Shown here: positions 34,613-43,488 of the stretch, piece by piece
How the letters are laid out: every line of letters begins with the position of its first letter
Position numbering within the stretch: position 1 is the first letter of the stretch
Assembly: GCA_903850425.1 (NCBI GenBank)
Contig: CAINLR010000115.1
Span: 1-64,000, forward strand
Origin: an uncultured Verrucomicrobia subdivision 3 bacterium
GTDB lineage: Bacteria > Verrucomicrobiota > Verrucomicrobiia > Limisphaerales > UBA11358
DNA: 64,000 bases
Reading direction: 5' to 3'
Position numbers and translations under genes: made by a program
The notes under the pieces: generated by a model
What the model saw: only the letters and a program-made list of their open reading frames with translations
The model's database searches: none
Told to the model about the DNA's origin: nothing

Positions 34613-35758
34613 ATGGCCCGAAAGCAAAAACGCGTCTTCCTTGCGTTAGGCTGGTATGATTACCGGTTGCATCAAGGCATTGAAAAATATGCCCAGGAGC
34701 ACGGCTGGCATCTTTACGCCGATTACACCCGCGAAAAAGTCATCCCGTGGGGTTGGGAAGGCGACGGTATTCTCGCCTGGCTCGGTGCGGGTGACGATCT
34801 GGCCGACTTCGTCAAGTCCGCCAATGTGCCGACCGTGGATTTCAGCTATCGTCGCACCCAACTGTCCTTTCCCCGCGTGCTCGAAGATCACGCCCACGCC
34901 GCCCAGTTGGTCGCGGAACATTTTCTTGGCCGTGGCTTCACCAACTTCTGTTTTTATAGCGACGCCAACAACTGGTCCTACGAAGAGCGCGGCCTCGCCT
35001 TTATCAAGGCCCTGGGCGACACCGGTCACAACTGCGCCTGGCTGCGCTGGCTGGAGTCTCCTTCCTACGCCACCGGCCGGCAGGAATGGCAGCGCAAACG
35101 CAAATGGCTGGCCACCCAGATGAAGCAATCCGCCAAACCGCTCGCCGTGTTCGCCGCCAACGACCAGCAGGCGCTCGACGTTTTGGAATCCTGCGAAAGC
35201 GCCGGCATTAAAATTCCCGAGGAAGTCGCCATTGTCGGCACGGAAAACTACCTGCTCGCGCCCGACGCCATGCACACGCCGATTTCCAGCGTGGACACCA
35301 ATCTGGAAGTTCTCGGCTATCGCGGCGCGGAATTGCTCGACCAGTTGATGGCGGGCGGCAAAGCGCCCGCCGAACCCATCCGCGTGCCCGCCGCCGGGGT
35401 CATCGTCCGCAAAAGCAGCGACATCCTCACCATCAAGCATCAAGGGGTCGCCCGCAGCCTGCGCCACATTTGGGAGCACAGCCACGAACCCATCTGCGTC
35501 AAGGATCTCGTCAGTGTTTCCGCCATGTCCCGGCGCGGTTTGCACAAGGCGTTTCTCGAATATTTGGGGCGCACGCCTGGCCAGGAATTGCAGCGTGTCC
35601 GCATCGAGCTCGCCAAAAAATTGCTCACCAAGACCGACCGCAAAGTCGAGACCATCGCGCACGACTCCGGCTACCAAAGCATCAACAGCTTCTGCGTGGC
35701 CTTCAAGCGCGCCACCGGCATGTCCGCCAAACAATTCCGCGACCGGATGCGGCGGTAA
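34613..35758 (+). CDS. XylR-type transcriptional regulator (periplasmic-binding-protein sensor + AraC HTH)
   Basis: The 381-residue protein joins an N-terminal LacI/PBP-like sensor (residues 1-270; VFLALGWYDYRLHQGIEKYA, ASYATGRQEW-like linker, VFAANDQQALDVLESCESAG, EEVAIVGTENYL) to a C-terminal double helix-turn-helix of the AraC family (SVSAMSRRGLHKAFLEYLGRTP and VETIAHDSGYQSINSFCVAFKRATG). E. coli XylR has this layout and senses xylose. Its target genes here are unknown; the papain-like gene begins 5 nt after its stop. This regulator type is abundant in Verrucomicrobia and Planctomycetes. Confidence 0.92.
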   Translation: MARKQKRVFLALGWYDYRLHQGIEKYAQEHGWHLYADYTREKVIPWGWEGDGILAWLGAGDDLADFVKSANVPTVDFSYRRTQLSFPRVLEDHAHAAQLVAEHFLGRGFTNFCFYSDANNWSYEERGLAFIKALGDTGHNCAWLRWLESPSYATGRQEWQRKRKWLATQMKQSAKPLAVFAANDQQALDVLESCESAGIKIPEEVAIVGTENYLLAPDAMHTPISSVDTNLEVLGYRGAELLDQLMAGGKAPAEPIRVPAAGVIVRKSSDILTIKHQGVARSLRHIWEHSHEPICVKDLVSVSAMSRRGLHKAFLEYLGRTPGQELQRVRIELAKKLLTKTDRKVETIAHDSGYQSINSFCVAFKRATGMSAKQFRDRMRR

Positions 35759-35763
35759 CGGCC

Positions 35764-36588
35764 ATGACGTTTTCTTTCCCTAAAAGTTCCAAGCCCCTAA
35801 CTGGCTTTCGTTCGGGCGCCACCAGATTCGGCTGGCTGGGCACATTTTTGGTCTTGGCCGCAAGCGCCTTTGCGGCGGAGACGACCGAACTGCCTGCCGG
35901 CATTGACTTGCGACCGGGCTTTCAGCAGTGGAATTTGCCGCTCCGTTCCCAGGGCCATCGCGGCACCTGCTCCGTTTTTGCGATGACTGGAGCGATCGAA
36001 TATGCGTTGGCCAGCCACCAGCAGGCCGGGACGGTTCTCAGTGTCGAGTTCCTGAATTGGGCTTCCAATCAAGCGGCTTCCAACACGGCGGACGGCGGTT
36101 TTTTTGCGGATCTCTGGAAAGGCTATGAACGTTTTGGCATTTGCCCGGAAACCAACTGTGTCTATCGCTCCGATTATGAAAGTAATTTGCAACCGGATGC
36201 CGCGGCGATGAGTGCCGCAAGCGTGGTGGCTCAGGCAGCCTTGCAGCTTCATTGGATAAAAAGATGGAACGTCACCACCGGGCTGACCGAAAAACAATTT
36301 CTGGAGCTCAAGCGCACGCTGCTTCAGCGCTGGCCCGTCTGCGGCGGATTCCGCTGGCCCAAACATGTCGAGTGGCAAAGGCACGTTCTCCAAATGGCGG
36401 CCGCCGCTGATGTCTTTGATGGTCACAGTGTCTTGCTCGTCGGTTTTCACGATGATCCGGCCCAGCCGGGCGGCGGCGTGTTTCTGATTCGCAATTCCGG
36501 CGGCGGCACGCCGGAGCAGGCCATGCCCTACGAATATGTGCGGACCTACATGAACGATGCCGCTTGGGTCGCGCCGGCAGATCATTGA
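35764..36588 (+). CDS. Papain-like (C1 family) cysteine peptidase, exported
   Basis: The 274-residue protein has an N-terminal hydrophobic signal (WLGTFLVLAASAFAAE). It then has the papain catalytic blocks: RSQGHRGTCSVFAMTGAIEY with the nucleophile Cys, DGHSVLLVGFHDD with the catalytic His, and FLIRNSGGG with the catalytic Asn. The oxyanion Gln is in RSQG. No propeptide inhibitor domain is obvious, so activation by cleavage is not evident. It starts 5 nt after the XylR-type regulator and may be co-transcribed. The substrate is unknown. Confidence 0.82.
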   Translation: MTFSFPKSSKPLTGFRSGATRFGWLGTFLVLAASAFAAETTELPAGIDLRPGFQQWNLPLRSQGHRGTCSVFAMTGAIEYALASHQQAGTVLSVEFLNWASNQAASNTADGGFFADLWKGYERFGICPETNCVYRSDYESNLQPDAAAMSAASVVAQAALQLHWIKRWNVTTGLTEKQFLELKRTLLQRWPVCGGFRWPKHVEWQRHVLQMAAAADVFDGHSVLLVGFHDDPAQPGGGVFLIRNSGGGTPEQAMPYEYVRTYMNDAAWVAPADH

Positions 36589-36699
36589 AAGCCTCAGGCG
36601 CGAAGGATTGGGCAATGGTTCGTCGCGGCTTAAGAAATCTTCGCGGGAGGCTTGCCGCTTAAGTCTTGCGCCGCTGCGCGCTTCGCGAAAACATTTCGC

Positions 36700-37272
36700 A
36701 TGATTGACAATTTCGCCGCCGCCATCCGCCGCTTCGATGAGGAAAATTCCCGCGATCCGAATCGCGAGGACGGCCAGCCGCGTGAACTGCTCTACGCCCA
36801 GCGCCTCAATGCCTGGGTCTTGCGACTCGCTCCCGCCGCCTCCGAACCGCTGCGGCTGGCCGCGCGCTGCCAGCACATTTGCCGCTGGGAAAGTCCGCGC
36901 GAGAATTATCCCATGACCAAGCCCGGCTATTTGAAATGGCGCGCGGACCTCAAAAAATTTCATGCGGAAAAGTCCGGGGCCATTCTGCGCGAAGTCGGCT
37001 ACCACGATGACACCATCCGTCGCGTGCAGGACTTGAACCTCAAGAAGCATTTCCCCGCCGACGCCGAGTGCTGCGTGTTGGAAGACGCGCTCTGCCTGGT
37101 CTTTCTCGAATTTCAGTTTGCGCCGCTCGTCGCGAAGAGCGATGACGAGAAAATGATCAACGCCGTCCGCAAATCATGGGCCAAGATGACCGCAGCCGGT
37201 CGCGCCGCCGCCTTGAAATTAAACTTCGGCGAACGGGAGCGAAAGCTGGTGGGCCAGGCGCTCGCGGGCTGA
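36700..37272 (+). CDS. DUF4202 family protein
   Basis: The 190-residue soluble protein matches the DUF4202 family: AIRRFDEENSRDPNRE near the N-terminus, RCQHICRWESPRENYPMTKPGYLKWR in the middle, and DAECCVLEDALCLVFLEFQF later. The His and several acidic residues in these blocks resemble an HD-like metal site, but no activity is established that I know of. The ATG at 36700 is chosen because the family starts there. It converges with the membrane glycosyltransferase gene, whose stop lies 3 nt away. Confidence 0.85.
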   Translation: MIDNFAAAIRRFDEENSRDPNREDGQPRELLYAQRLNAWVLRLAPAASEPLRLAARCQHICRWESPRENYPMTKPGYLKWRADLKKFHAEKSGAILREVGYHDDTIRRVQDLNLKKHFPADAECCVLEDALCLVFLEFQFAPLVAKSDDEKMINAVRKSWAKMTAAGRAAALKLNFGERERKLVGQALAG

Positions 37273-37274
37273 GG

Positions 37275-38798
37275 TTATTTCCACTCCAAATCCACGATCA
37301 CCGGCGCCCAGGAAATGTGCTGCACGACGCGCGACATCGCCGGGATGGCATCGGGCGGACGCACCTGCGCGAAGTCCCGCACCTGCACGGTCACCAGTTC
37401 AGGAGTGCGGCGCAGGTCTTCCACCACCGGCAGGAAAGACCGGTAATAATCGAACTGCGTCAGCACCAGTTTCGCCGGTTTGAACCGGATCATCCCATTC
37501 CGTTCGGCGTCCTTGGTCCACGCGGCGTGGTTGAAATACCAGTCGGTGTAGATGGCGCGTTGCACGCCCAAGTTCTGGGCGCTGTATAAAAATGCGGAGC
37601 TGACGAAGACCGGCGTGTTGGTTTTGGCAAATGGCTCAAATTCGGCGCGCAACGTCGCGGCGGTCGAACCGTAGCTGTTTTTCCAGGCGCAGGCGGCCCC
37701 CCACGTCGTGATACCGATGGCGCGGATGGCCATCAGCGCCGCACAACCGAGCAACCAGAACCGCCACCAGCGGCGGCCGGTGAAATAATATTTATCCACG
37801 AGCGCCAGCAGTCCGGCGGCGAGGATGACTTGGGCGAACAAAGCGTAAGCCACATAATTGGGAGCCAGCCAAGTCATGCTCCCGATTAGCAGCGCCCAGC
37901 CCGCCACGAAAATTCCGGCGGTAAGTTGCAGCCACGGTTCGCCGGCCAGTTGCCGCCACCGCATCAACACGCCCGGCAAAAATGCCAGCGCCAGCAGAAA
38001 CACCGGCACGGTGCGGATGAGTTTCAGCAGCGCGACACCGCGCGGCAGATGGAAGCCGGTGGTGACCACTGACTGTTGCCGCGCGGTCTCCATGAAGCCC
38101 GACCACCACAGCGGCGCTAGTTTGGCGACGGCAAACGTGATCGCCGCGAAGCACGCCATCACCGTGACAAAGGGCAGGAAGACCATGATGCGCCGATGCG
38201 ACAGCCAGCCCACCGCCACCATGACCAAGCCAGCGCCGAAATAAAATGCCGCCGAAACCGGCGACGTGAAAAGTGCGTAGAGCAACATTGCCGCACCCAC
38301 GGCCGGCCGCCAGCCGAGTTTGCCGGCGCGGCTTGGCAGCATCAACCCCAGTGCGCCGAGGCCGAGGATGTGCGCCAGGTCTTCCGGTCGGTCGCCGAAC
38401 GTCAGGGCCAGAAACAACCACGCCACGATCAGGTAATTCGTGGCGGCGGGAAAAAACTTGCGCACGATCAGCAGCGTCAGAAAACCTGAAATCGCAAACA
38501 GCACCAAATGCAGGGCCATGGCCGAAATCACGCTGGTTCCAAACACCGGCAGCCAGACCAGCAACGCCGCTTGATATCCCGGTGGATAAGCGGAAAACAC
38601 CTGCGTGCCGGAAATGGGAAACAGATCGGCGATGGCCGGATTGCAGTATTGGCCGTGGTGCAGCCAGTTCACCATCGCGCCGTCGTAGAAGAAGGCGTCG
38701 TCCGCCGGAATCGGCTGCGCGGTGAAAATAAACAGCGCCACCCGCCACAGCAGCACGAGGCCGAAGAGGAAAAACGGATTGCGCCAGCGGTCGTTCAT
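37275..38798 (-). CDS. Polytopic membrane protein resembling GT39/ArnT-type glycosyltransferases
   Basis: The 507-residue protein has about ten to twelve hydrophobic segments. The first extracytoplasmic loop has acidic pairs (QPIPADDAFFYDGAMVNWL), and a downstream loop has FSAYPPGYQAALLVWL, which resembles the pattern in lipid-phosphate-sugar-dependent glycosyltransferases. A C-terminal soluble part (about 410-507) follows. The ATG at 38798 is chosen; the longer frame has a poor N-terminus. The donor and acceptor are unknown. It is divergent from the HAD-Lnt fusion gene, 71 nt away. Confidence 0.65.
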   Translation of the reverse strand: MNDRWRNPFFLFGLVLLWRVALFIFTAQPIPADDAFFYDGAMVNWLHHGQYCNPAIADLFPISGTQVFSAYPPGYQAALLVWLPVFGTSVISAMALHLVLFAISGFLTLLIVRKFFPAATNYLIVAWLFLALTFGDRPEDLAHILGLGALGLMLPSRAGKLGWRPAVGAAMLLYALFTSPVSAAFYFGAGLVMVAVGWLSHRRIMVFLPFVTVMACFAAITFAVAKLAPLWWSGFMETARQQSVVTTGFHLPRGVALLKLIRTVPVFLLALAFLPGVLMRWRQLAGEPWLQLTAGIFVAGWALLIGSMTWLAPNYVAYALFAQVILAAGLLALVDKYYFTGRRWWRFWLLGCAALMAIRAIGITTWGAACAWKNSYGSTAATLRAEFEPFAKTNTPVFVSSAFLYSAQNLGVQRAIYTDWYFNHAAWTKDAERNGMIRFKPAKLVLTQFDYYRSFLPVVEDLRRTPELVTVQVRDFAQVRPPDAIPAMSRVVQHISWAPVIVDLEWK

Positions 38799-38869
38799 CG
38801 CGGTCAGCGTAGTAGATGTCTTGTCAACGGCCAACAATATCCGCCAGCATGGCGGGCGGATATTTAACC

Positions 38870-41098
38870 ATGAGCGATTTGCCAAACCATATTGTCCCGC
38901 CCGTCCCGCTCGTTGTGGATCTCGACGGCACGTTGATCCGCACCGACATGATGTGGGAATCTCTTGCGCGGCTCCTCAAACGTAATCCGTTCGCGATTTT
39001 TGCGATCTTGTTTTGGTGGACGCGCGGCCGGGCTTTTCTGAAACAGCAATTGGCCCGGCGCGTGCAGATTGATTCGGCCACGCTGCCCTACAACGAAAAG
39101 TTCCTCGCGTGGCTGCGCGCCGAAAAAAAGGCCGGTCGCCGACTCATTCTCGCTACCGCGTCGGATTTAAAAATGGCGCTGCCCGTGGCCGATCACGTCG
39201 GCATCTTCGACGAAGTGCTGGCGAGCAACGGCAAAACGAATCTGCGCAGCGAGAACAAGCTCCGCGCGCTCACGGAAAAATTCGGCCCGCGTGGATTTGA
39301 TTACGCCGGAAATTCCACGGCGGATTTCGCCGTGTGGCGCGGCTCGCGCGAAGCCGTGGTGGTCAACGCCAGCCGCGCCGTGCTGCGCGAGGCGGCCAAT
39401 TGCACCCAGCTCGGCCCGACGTTTTGCGAAACGTTTTCGCCGGTGGCCGTCGCTCACAGCGTCGGCCTGGAACTCTTCTGGCGCAGCGGTTATCTCGCGG
39501 CGGCCGGGGCTGGACTGCTGCTGGCCAGCGCCTTTCCGAATCTTAACTGGGCCGGCTTCGCGTGGGTTGCGCCGGCGCTGCTCCTAGCGGCGGCGCGTGG
39601 ACAAACGGGCGCGCACGCCTTTCGCGTTGGATTGGTTGGCGGATTGGCGTTCTGGCTGGCGTCGCTTTCCTGGCTGCTGCTGATTCCCGTCACCGGCTTG
39701 CCGATGCTTGGCTGGTTTTCGCTGAGCGCGTTCATGGCCACCTTCACCGGCGTCTGGCTGTGGCTGGTGGCCAATCTCAAATTTCAAATCTCAAATTCCA
39801 TTTCGGATTCCTGGTTTCGCCGCACCCTCTGGACGATCGTGGGCGCGGCCATTTGGGTGGCGCTGGAAATGATTCGCGCCCGCATCTTCGGCGGCTTTCC
39901 GTGGAATCTGCTCGGCGTCTCGCAGTTCAAAATCGTTCCGCTCATCCAGTTGGCGTCGGTTGCCGGCGTTTACGGCGTTTCATTCTTGGTCGTGTGGTTT
40001 TCGCTCGCGCTCTTTTCGGCCGCGCAACTGATTTTGCGGCAGCCGACCAAACGCATGGCTTGGCAGGCGGAAATGATTTTGCCGCTCCTCGTCACGCTGG
40101 GGTTGTTTGTCGGCGGATTCTTTGCGCTGAACCACGACGTGGTGACGGAGAACATTCTGCGCGTCACGATCATCCAACCGAGCGTGCCCCAAACTCTGAT
40201 CTGGTCGGCAAAGGCCGATGCTCAGCGCTTTCAGGATTTGCTCCAGCAATCGCAGGTCGCGCTGGAGGCGGCGAAGGGCGAACGGAAAATTGAAGTCTCG
40301 CTGGTTTCAACCAATGGTGGCTCGCCGGCTGCGTCGCCGGGCTCCAAAACGGATTTGGTGCTCTGGCCGGAATCCGCCGTGCCGAACATGGACGACGATA
40401 TTTATCATGCCATCCAGCAGTTCGCGCAATCGAACCACGTCTGGATTATTCTCAATGCCGAGGACGTGGAGTTCCATCCGACCGCGACCAATTATTTCAA
40501 CGCCGCGCTGCTTTTCCGGCCCGATGGCCAGTTGGCGCAGATCTATCACAAGCGGCAGCTTGTCATTTTTGGCGAATACGTTCCGCTCGTGCGCTGGCTC
40601 CCATTTCTCCAGTGGTTCACGCCGATCACCGGCGGTTGGACGTCCGGCGAAAAGCCCGGCACGTTCGACTTGGAAAAATGCAAGGCGTCGCCGCTCATTT
40701 GCTATGAGGATACGTTTCCCGGCACCGCGCGCGAGGCGGCGGCGGACGACATAGATTTTCTGGTGAACCTCACCAACGACGGCTGGTTCGGTCGCGGCGC
40801 CGCGCAATGGCAGCAGGCCGCCGCCGCCGTTTTTCGCTCGGTGGAAAATGGCGTGCCGCTGGTGCGCTGCGCGAACAATGGCGTCAGTTGCCTGATTGAC
40901 GCGCACGGTCGCGTGACGAGTATCCTCACCGACGAATCCGGCTCCGTGCATGGTCGCGGCGCGCTGACCGTGGAAATCCCGCTGCTCGCGCCCGCCGAGA
41001 AAACCGCCGCGACGTTTTACCACCGGCACGGCGACTGGTTTGGCTGGAGCTGCGTCGGCCTTGCGGGCCTCGCTTTCGTTTTTCAAAAGCGGCGTTAG
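38870..41098 (+). CDS. lnt: HAD-family phosphatase domain fused to apolipoprotein N-acyltransferase (Lnt)
   Basis: The 742-residue protein has two parts. Residues 1-195 are a HAD hydrolase (LVVDLDGTLIRTDMMWESL with Asp17/Asp19, LATASDLKMALPVADHVG, FDYAGNSTADFAVW), of the type usually fused to UbiA-like prenyltransferases. Residues 205-742 are Lnt: about six or seven membrane helices and a nitrilase domain with the catalytic triad Glu501 (LWPESAVP), Lys561 (YHKRQLVIFGEYVP) and Cys611 (LICYEDTFPG). Lnt adds the third acyl chain to lipoproteins at the inner membrane. A heptad-repeat run (39773-39800) is inserted in frame between two helices. The stop overlaps the hyf operon end by 4 nt. Confidence 0.9.
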   Translation: MSDLPNHIVPPVPLVVDLDGTLIRTDMMWESLARLLKRNPFAIFAILFWWTRGRAFLKQQLARRVQIDSATLPYNEKFLAWLRAEKKAGRRLILATASDLKMALPVADHVGIFDEVLASNGKTNLRSENKLRALTEKFGPRGFDYAGNSTADFAVWRGSREAVVVNASRAVLREAANCTQLGPTFCETFSPVAVAHSVGLELFWRSGYLAAAGAGLLLASAFPNLNWAGFAWVAPALLLAAARGQTGAHAFRVGLVGGLAFWLASLSWLLLIPVTGLPMLGWFSLSAFMATFTGVWLWLVANLKFQISNSISDSWFRRTLWTIVGAAIWVALEMIRARIFGGFPWNLLGVSQFKIVPLIQLASVAGVYGVSFLVVWFSLALFSAAQLILRQPTKRMAWQAEMILPLLVTLGLFVGGFFALNHDVVTENILRVTIIQPSVPQTLIWSAKADAQRFQDLLQQSQVALEAAKGERKIEVSLVSTNGGSPAASPGSKTDLVLWPESAVPNMDDDIYHAIQQFAQSNHVWIILNAEDVEFHPTATNYFNAALLFRPDGQLAQIYHKRQLVIFGEYVPLVRWLPFLQWFTPITGGWTSGEKPGTFDLEKCKASPLICYEDTFPGTAREAAADDIDFLVNLTNDGWFGRGAAQWQQAAAAVFRSVENGVPLVRCANNGVSCLIDAHGRVTSILTDESGSVHGRGALTVEIPLLAPAEKTAATFYHRHGDWFGWSCVGLAGLAFVFQKRR
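39773..39800. repeat. In-frame heptad-repeat run inside the lnt domain
   Basis: Four 7-nt units (aatctca, aatttca, aatctca, aattcca) encode the polar stretch NLKFQISNSI between two membrane segments of the Lnt domain. They share the period and AAT-start of the half-element at the queA/ribD_C junction. No inverted arm is seen. Confidence 0.55.
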
Positions 41099-41874
41099 CT
41101 CAACCTGCCCAGCAGCCGGAGCAGGCCATCCAAAATGGTCAGCGGAGGCGGCGGACAGCCGGGGATGAACAGATCCACCGGCACAACGGAACTGGCTCCA
41201 TTCAGCACCTGCGGATGGCCGATGAATGGCCCGCCGGCAATCGCGCACGCGCCGACCGCGATGACAATTTTCGGCGACGGCACCGCGGCGTAAGTTTTTT
41301 TCAGCGCCAGTTCCATGTTGCGGCTGACGGCCCCGGTGATGAGCAGTCCGTCCGCGTGTCGCGGCGACGCGACAAATTGGATTCCAAAGCGACTCAAGTC
41401 CCAGCCGATGGTGCCAAGGACGTTCACGTCCGCCTCGCAGGCATTGCAACCACCGGCGCTCACCTGCCGCAGGCGCAGCGAACGCCCGAAAAGCTTTTTC
41501 AATTTTTCGTCCAGCGCGGCGGCGAGGCGCAGTTCCTCTTCACCCGGTTTGCCGAGCAACAAATCTTCGCGCCGCCGCACGGCCATTGGATATTTGCCGG
41601 TGTGCGTGATGGCTTTGGTCGGACACGCCTCGATGCACGCAGCGCAGAAAATACATTTCCCCAAGTCGAGCGCGACTGGATTTCCCGGCGGGCGCGTGAT
41701 GGCTTGCGTCGGACAAACCGGCAAGCACGTGGCGCAACCTTCCGCGCATTTCGCCGTCTCGACGCGCAGCGCGCCGCCGTGACGGTCGGGCAGCGCGGGC
41801 GGCGGACCGTCGGGATAAGCCATGGTCTGGCAACCGTGTTGCAGCCGATGCAGGATGGTTTGGTGGGCAGACAT
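41095..41874 (-). CDS. Fused HyfH-HyfI-like subunit (2x[4Fe-4S] ferredoxin domain + NuoB-like domain)
   Basis: The 259-residue protein joins a two-cluster ferredoxin domain (CAEGCATCLPVCPTQAI and CIFCAACIEACPTKAI, residues about 40-85) to a NuoB/HyfI-like domain. In the latter, Cys residues in GGCNACEADVNVLG, VGACAIAGGPF and IPGCPPPP would bind the proximal [4Fe-4S] cluster. It would carry electrons to or from the large subunit of the membrane complex. These are separate genes (hyfH, hyfI) in E. coli. The ATG at 41874 lies 2 nt after the HyfG-like stop. It is the last gene of the operon and overlaps lnt tail-to-tail. Confidence 0.9.
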   Translation of the reverse strand: MSAHQTILHRLQHGCQTMAYPDGPPPALPDRHGGALRVETAKCAEGCATCLPVCPTQAITRPPGNPVALDLGKCIFCAACIEACPTKAITHTGKYPMAVRRREDLLLGKPGEEELRLAAALDEKLKKLFGRSLRLRQVSAGGCNACEADVNVLGTIGWDLSRFGIQFVASPRHADGLLITGAVSRNMELALKKTYAAVPSPKIVIAVGACAIAGGPFIGHPQVLNGASSVVPVDLFIPGCPPPPLTILDGLLRLLGRLS

Positions 41875-41876
41875 GA

Positions 41877-43358
41877 TCAAAGGTCAAACCCGCAGTAGGA
41901 CAGGTTGAAACTCTTGTTGCAGATCGGAAAATCGGAGATCGCCTGGCCGCGCATCGCCAGTTCCAGACCGGTCCAGTTGTGGAACGACGCGTCCACGATT
42001 TTGTAGCGGCGGAAATTTCCAGCGGCATCTGTGAGCGCGATGTGACAAACTTCGCCGCGCCAGCCTTCGACCAGCGCCACGGCGAGTGTGTCGCCAGCGG
42101 ACGGACTGGTGTCGGCGAAAATTTCGCCTTCCGCCGGCACGGCCAGTTGTTCTTCGATGAATTTGGCGGAGCGTTGTATCTCCAGCCAGCGCACATGCGC
42201 GCGCGCGAGCACGTCCCCTTCCGGCCAGACGACGACGGGCACGGGCGCGAAACGATGCCAGCCCGCCGGATGATCGAACCGAACGTCGCGCACTAAACCA
42301 GAAGCGCGCGCCGCCACGCCGACCAAGCCGATTTCCGCAGCCTGCACGGCCGAGACGGTGCCGGTGAACTCAAAGCGGGCGCGGACAGAATTCGATTCCC
42401 ACAACCATTCAGCCGCTTGATTCACTTCGGCCAGCGCGACACGAAGTTTGGCGAGCAACTGCGCCGCGCGTGCCGTTTCCAAATCGTGTTTGCAACCGCC
42501 GGGACGGATGAGGCCACGCCCAAAACGGTTGCCGCAAAGCAACGCGGTAAGATTCAAAAAATCGCCGCGGATTTTTCCACACGCGGCGGAAGTGGGCAGG
42601 AACGCCACATCATTGGCCAGCGCGCCGAGGTCGCCGGTGTGGTTCGCCAGTCGTTCCAATTCAAGCGCGATGGCGCGCAGCCATTGCGCGCGCAGCGGGG
42701 CTTCCGTGCCGGCGAGCGATTCGAGAATCGTTGCGTAAGCCGTCGCGTGGCCGATGGTCGTGTCGCCGGCAATGGTTTCCATCTGGCTCATCGTTGCGCG
42801 ATGCGGCCCGCCGGCGAGCGCCTCCTCCACCCCGCGATGTTGATATCCGAGCGCGATTTCCAGATGCAACACGTCCTCGCCGTTGCATTGAAATCGAAAA
42901 TGGCCCGGCTCGATGATCCCCGCGTGAACTGGCCCAACCGCGACTTCGTGAATCTCACCGCCTTCGACTTTGAAAAATTTTCCGTTCGCCGGATGATCGC
43001 CATCCGGCCGACGCACTGGTTTCAGCCACGGATGACCTTCCGGCACGAGGCCGTGTTGTTCCCAGACTTCGCGCTCGAACAAATGCGCCTGCGGATATTG
43101 CAACGTGAGCGACGGATAATTTTTCGTCACCGGCGCGCTGCGACCGACGGCAAGCGTGTTTTCGGAATCGAACGCAATTATCGCGACGAGGCGCGTCGCG
43201 GAATTTTCCGGCACGCCGAACCACGCGCAGAGCCGTCCGCCGCGCTCCAGTTCCGCGGCGGTGGCGGCGACGAATTCATCCGCCGGCCACTCCGGCACGT
43301 CCGCCCACGGCACGCTGGTGCCGTTGCTGATCAGTAAGAATTCGCGCGGTGCGTTCAT
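41877..43358 (-). CDS. HyfG-like large subunit (NuoC/NuoD fusion) lacking NiFe ligands
   Basis: The 493-residue protein has an N-terminal NuoC-like domain (RLVAIIAFDSENTLAVG ... EREVWEQHGLVPEGHPWLKPV) and a NuoD/hydrogenase large-subunit-like domain (HLEIALGYQHRGVEEAL). NiFe hydrogenases have RxCGxC near the start and DPCxxC near the end of this domain. Here the first site reads IAGDTTIGHA without Cys, and the end reads DFPICNKSFNLSYCGFDL, not CxxC. It therefore should not hold a NiFe centre. Such subunits occur in energy-converting-hydrogenase-related (Ehr) complexes, whose substrates are poorly known. Confidence 0.88.
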   Translation of the reverse strand: MNAPREFLLISNGTSVPWADVPEWPADEFVAATAAELERGGRLCAWFGVPENSATRLVAIIAFDSENTLAVGRSAPVTKNYPSLTLQYPQAHLFEREVWEQHGLVPEGHPWLKPVRRPDGDHPANGKFFKVEGGEIHEVAVGPVHAGIIEPGHFRFQCNGEDVLHLEIALGYQHRGVEEALAGGPHRATMSQMETIAGDTTIGHATAYATILESLAGTEAPLRAQWLRAIALELERLANHTGDLGALANDVAFLPTSAACGKIRGDFLNLTALLCGNRFGRGLIRPGGCKHDLETARAAQLLAKLRVALAEVNQAAEWLWESNSVRARFEFTGTVSAVQAAEIGLVGVAARASGLVRDVRFDHPAGWHRFAPVPVVVWPEGDVLARAHVRWLEIQRSAKFIEEQLAVPAEGEIFADTSPSAGDTLAVALVEGWRGEVCHIALTDAAGNFRRYKIVDASFHNWTGLELAMRGQAISDFPICNKSFNLSYCGFDL

Positions 43359-43382
43359 GGTGTGACAAGTTCAAAATCCAGA

Positions 43383-43478
43383 AACATCGAACCTTCAACC
43401 TTCAACGCCCAACGCTCAATACCGCAACGCGTCGCGCCGCATTGGCTGTTCGGCGTTGACTGTTGAAGGTTCGATGTT
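43383..43478. repeat. Heptad-repeat inverted element between hyfG-like and hyfF-like genes
   Basis: The left arm has five 7-nt units (aacatcg, aaccttc, aaccttc, aacgccc, aacgctc) and the right arm five (ggctgtt to cgatgtt), around a 26-nt centre. Outer units are perfect complements. A gattcatgg block follows at 43486-43494. Read in operon direction it begins 10 nt after the hyfF-like stop. Confidence 0.85.
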
Positions 43479-43488
43479 TTGCTTTGAT

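Noticed and set aside
41877-43358. NiFe hydrogenase large subunit
   Set aside because: Both Cys ligand motifs are missing, so a hydrogenase label would be misleading; annotated as a HyfG-like subunit without a NiFe centre.
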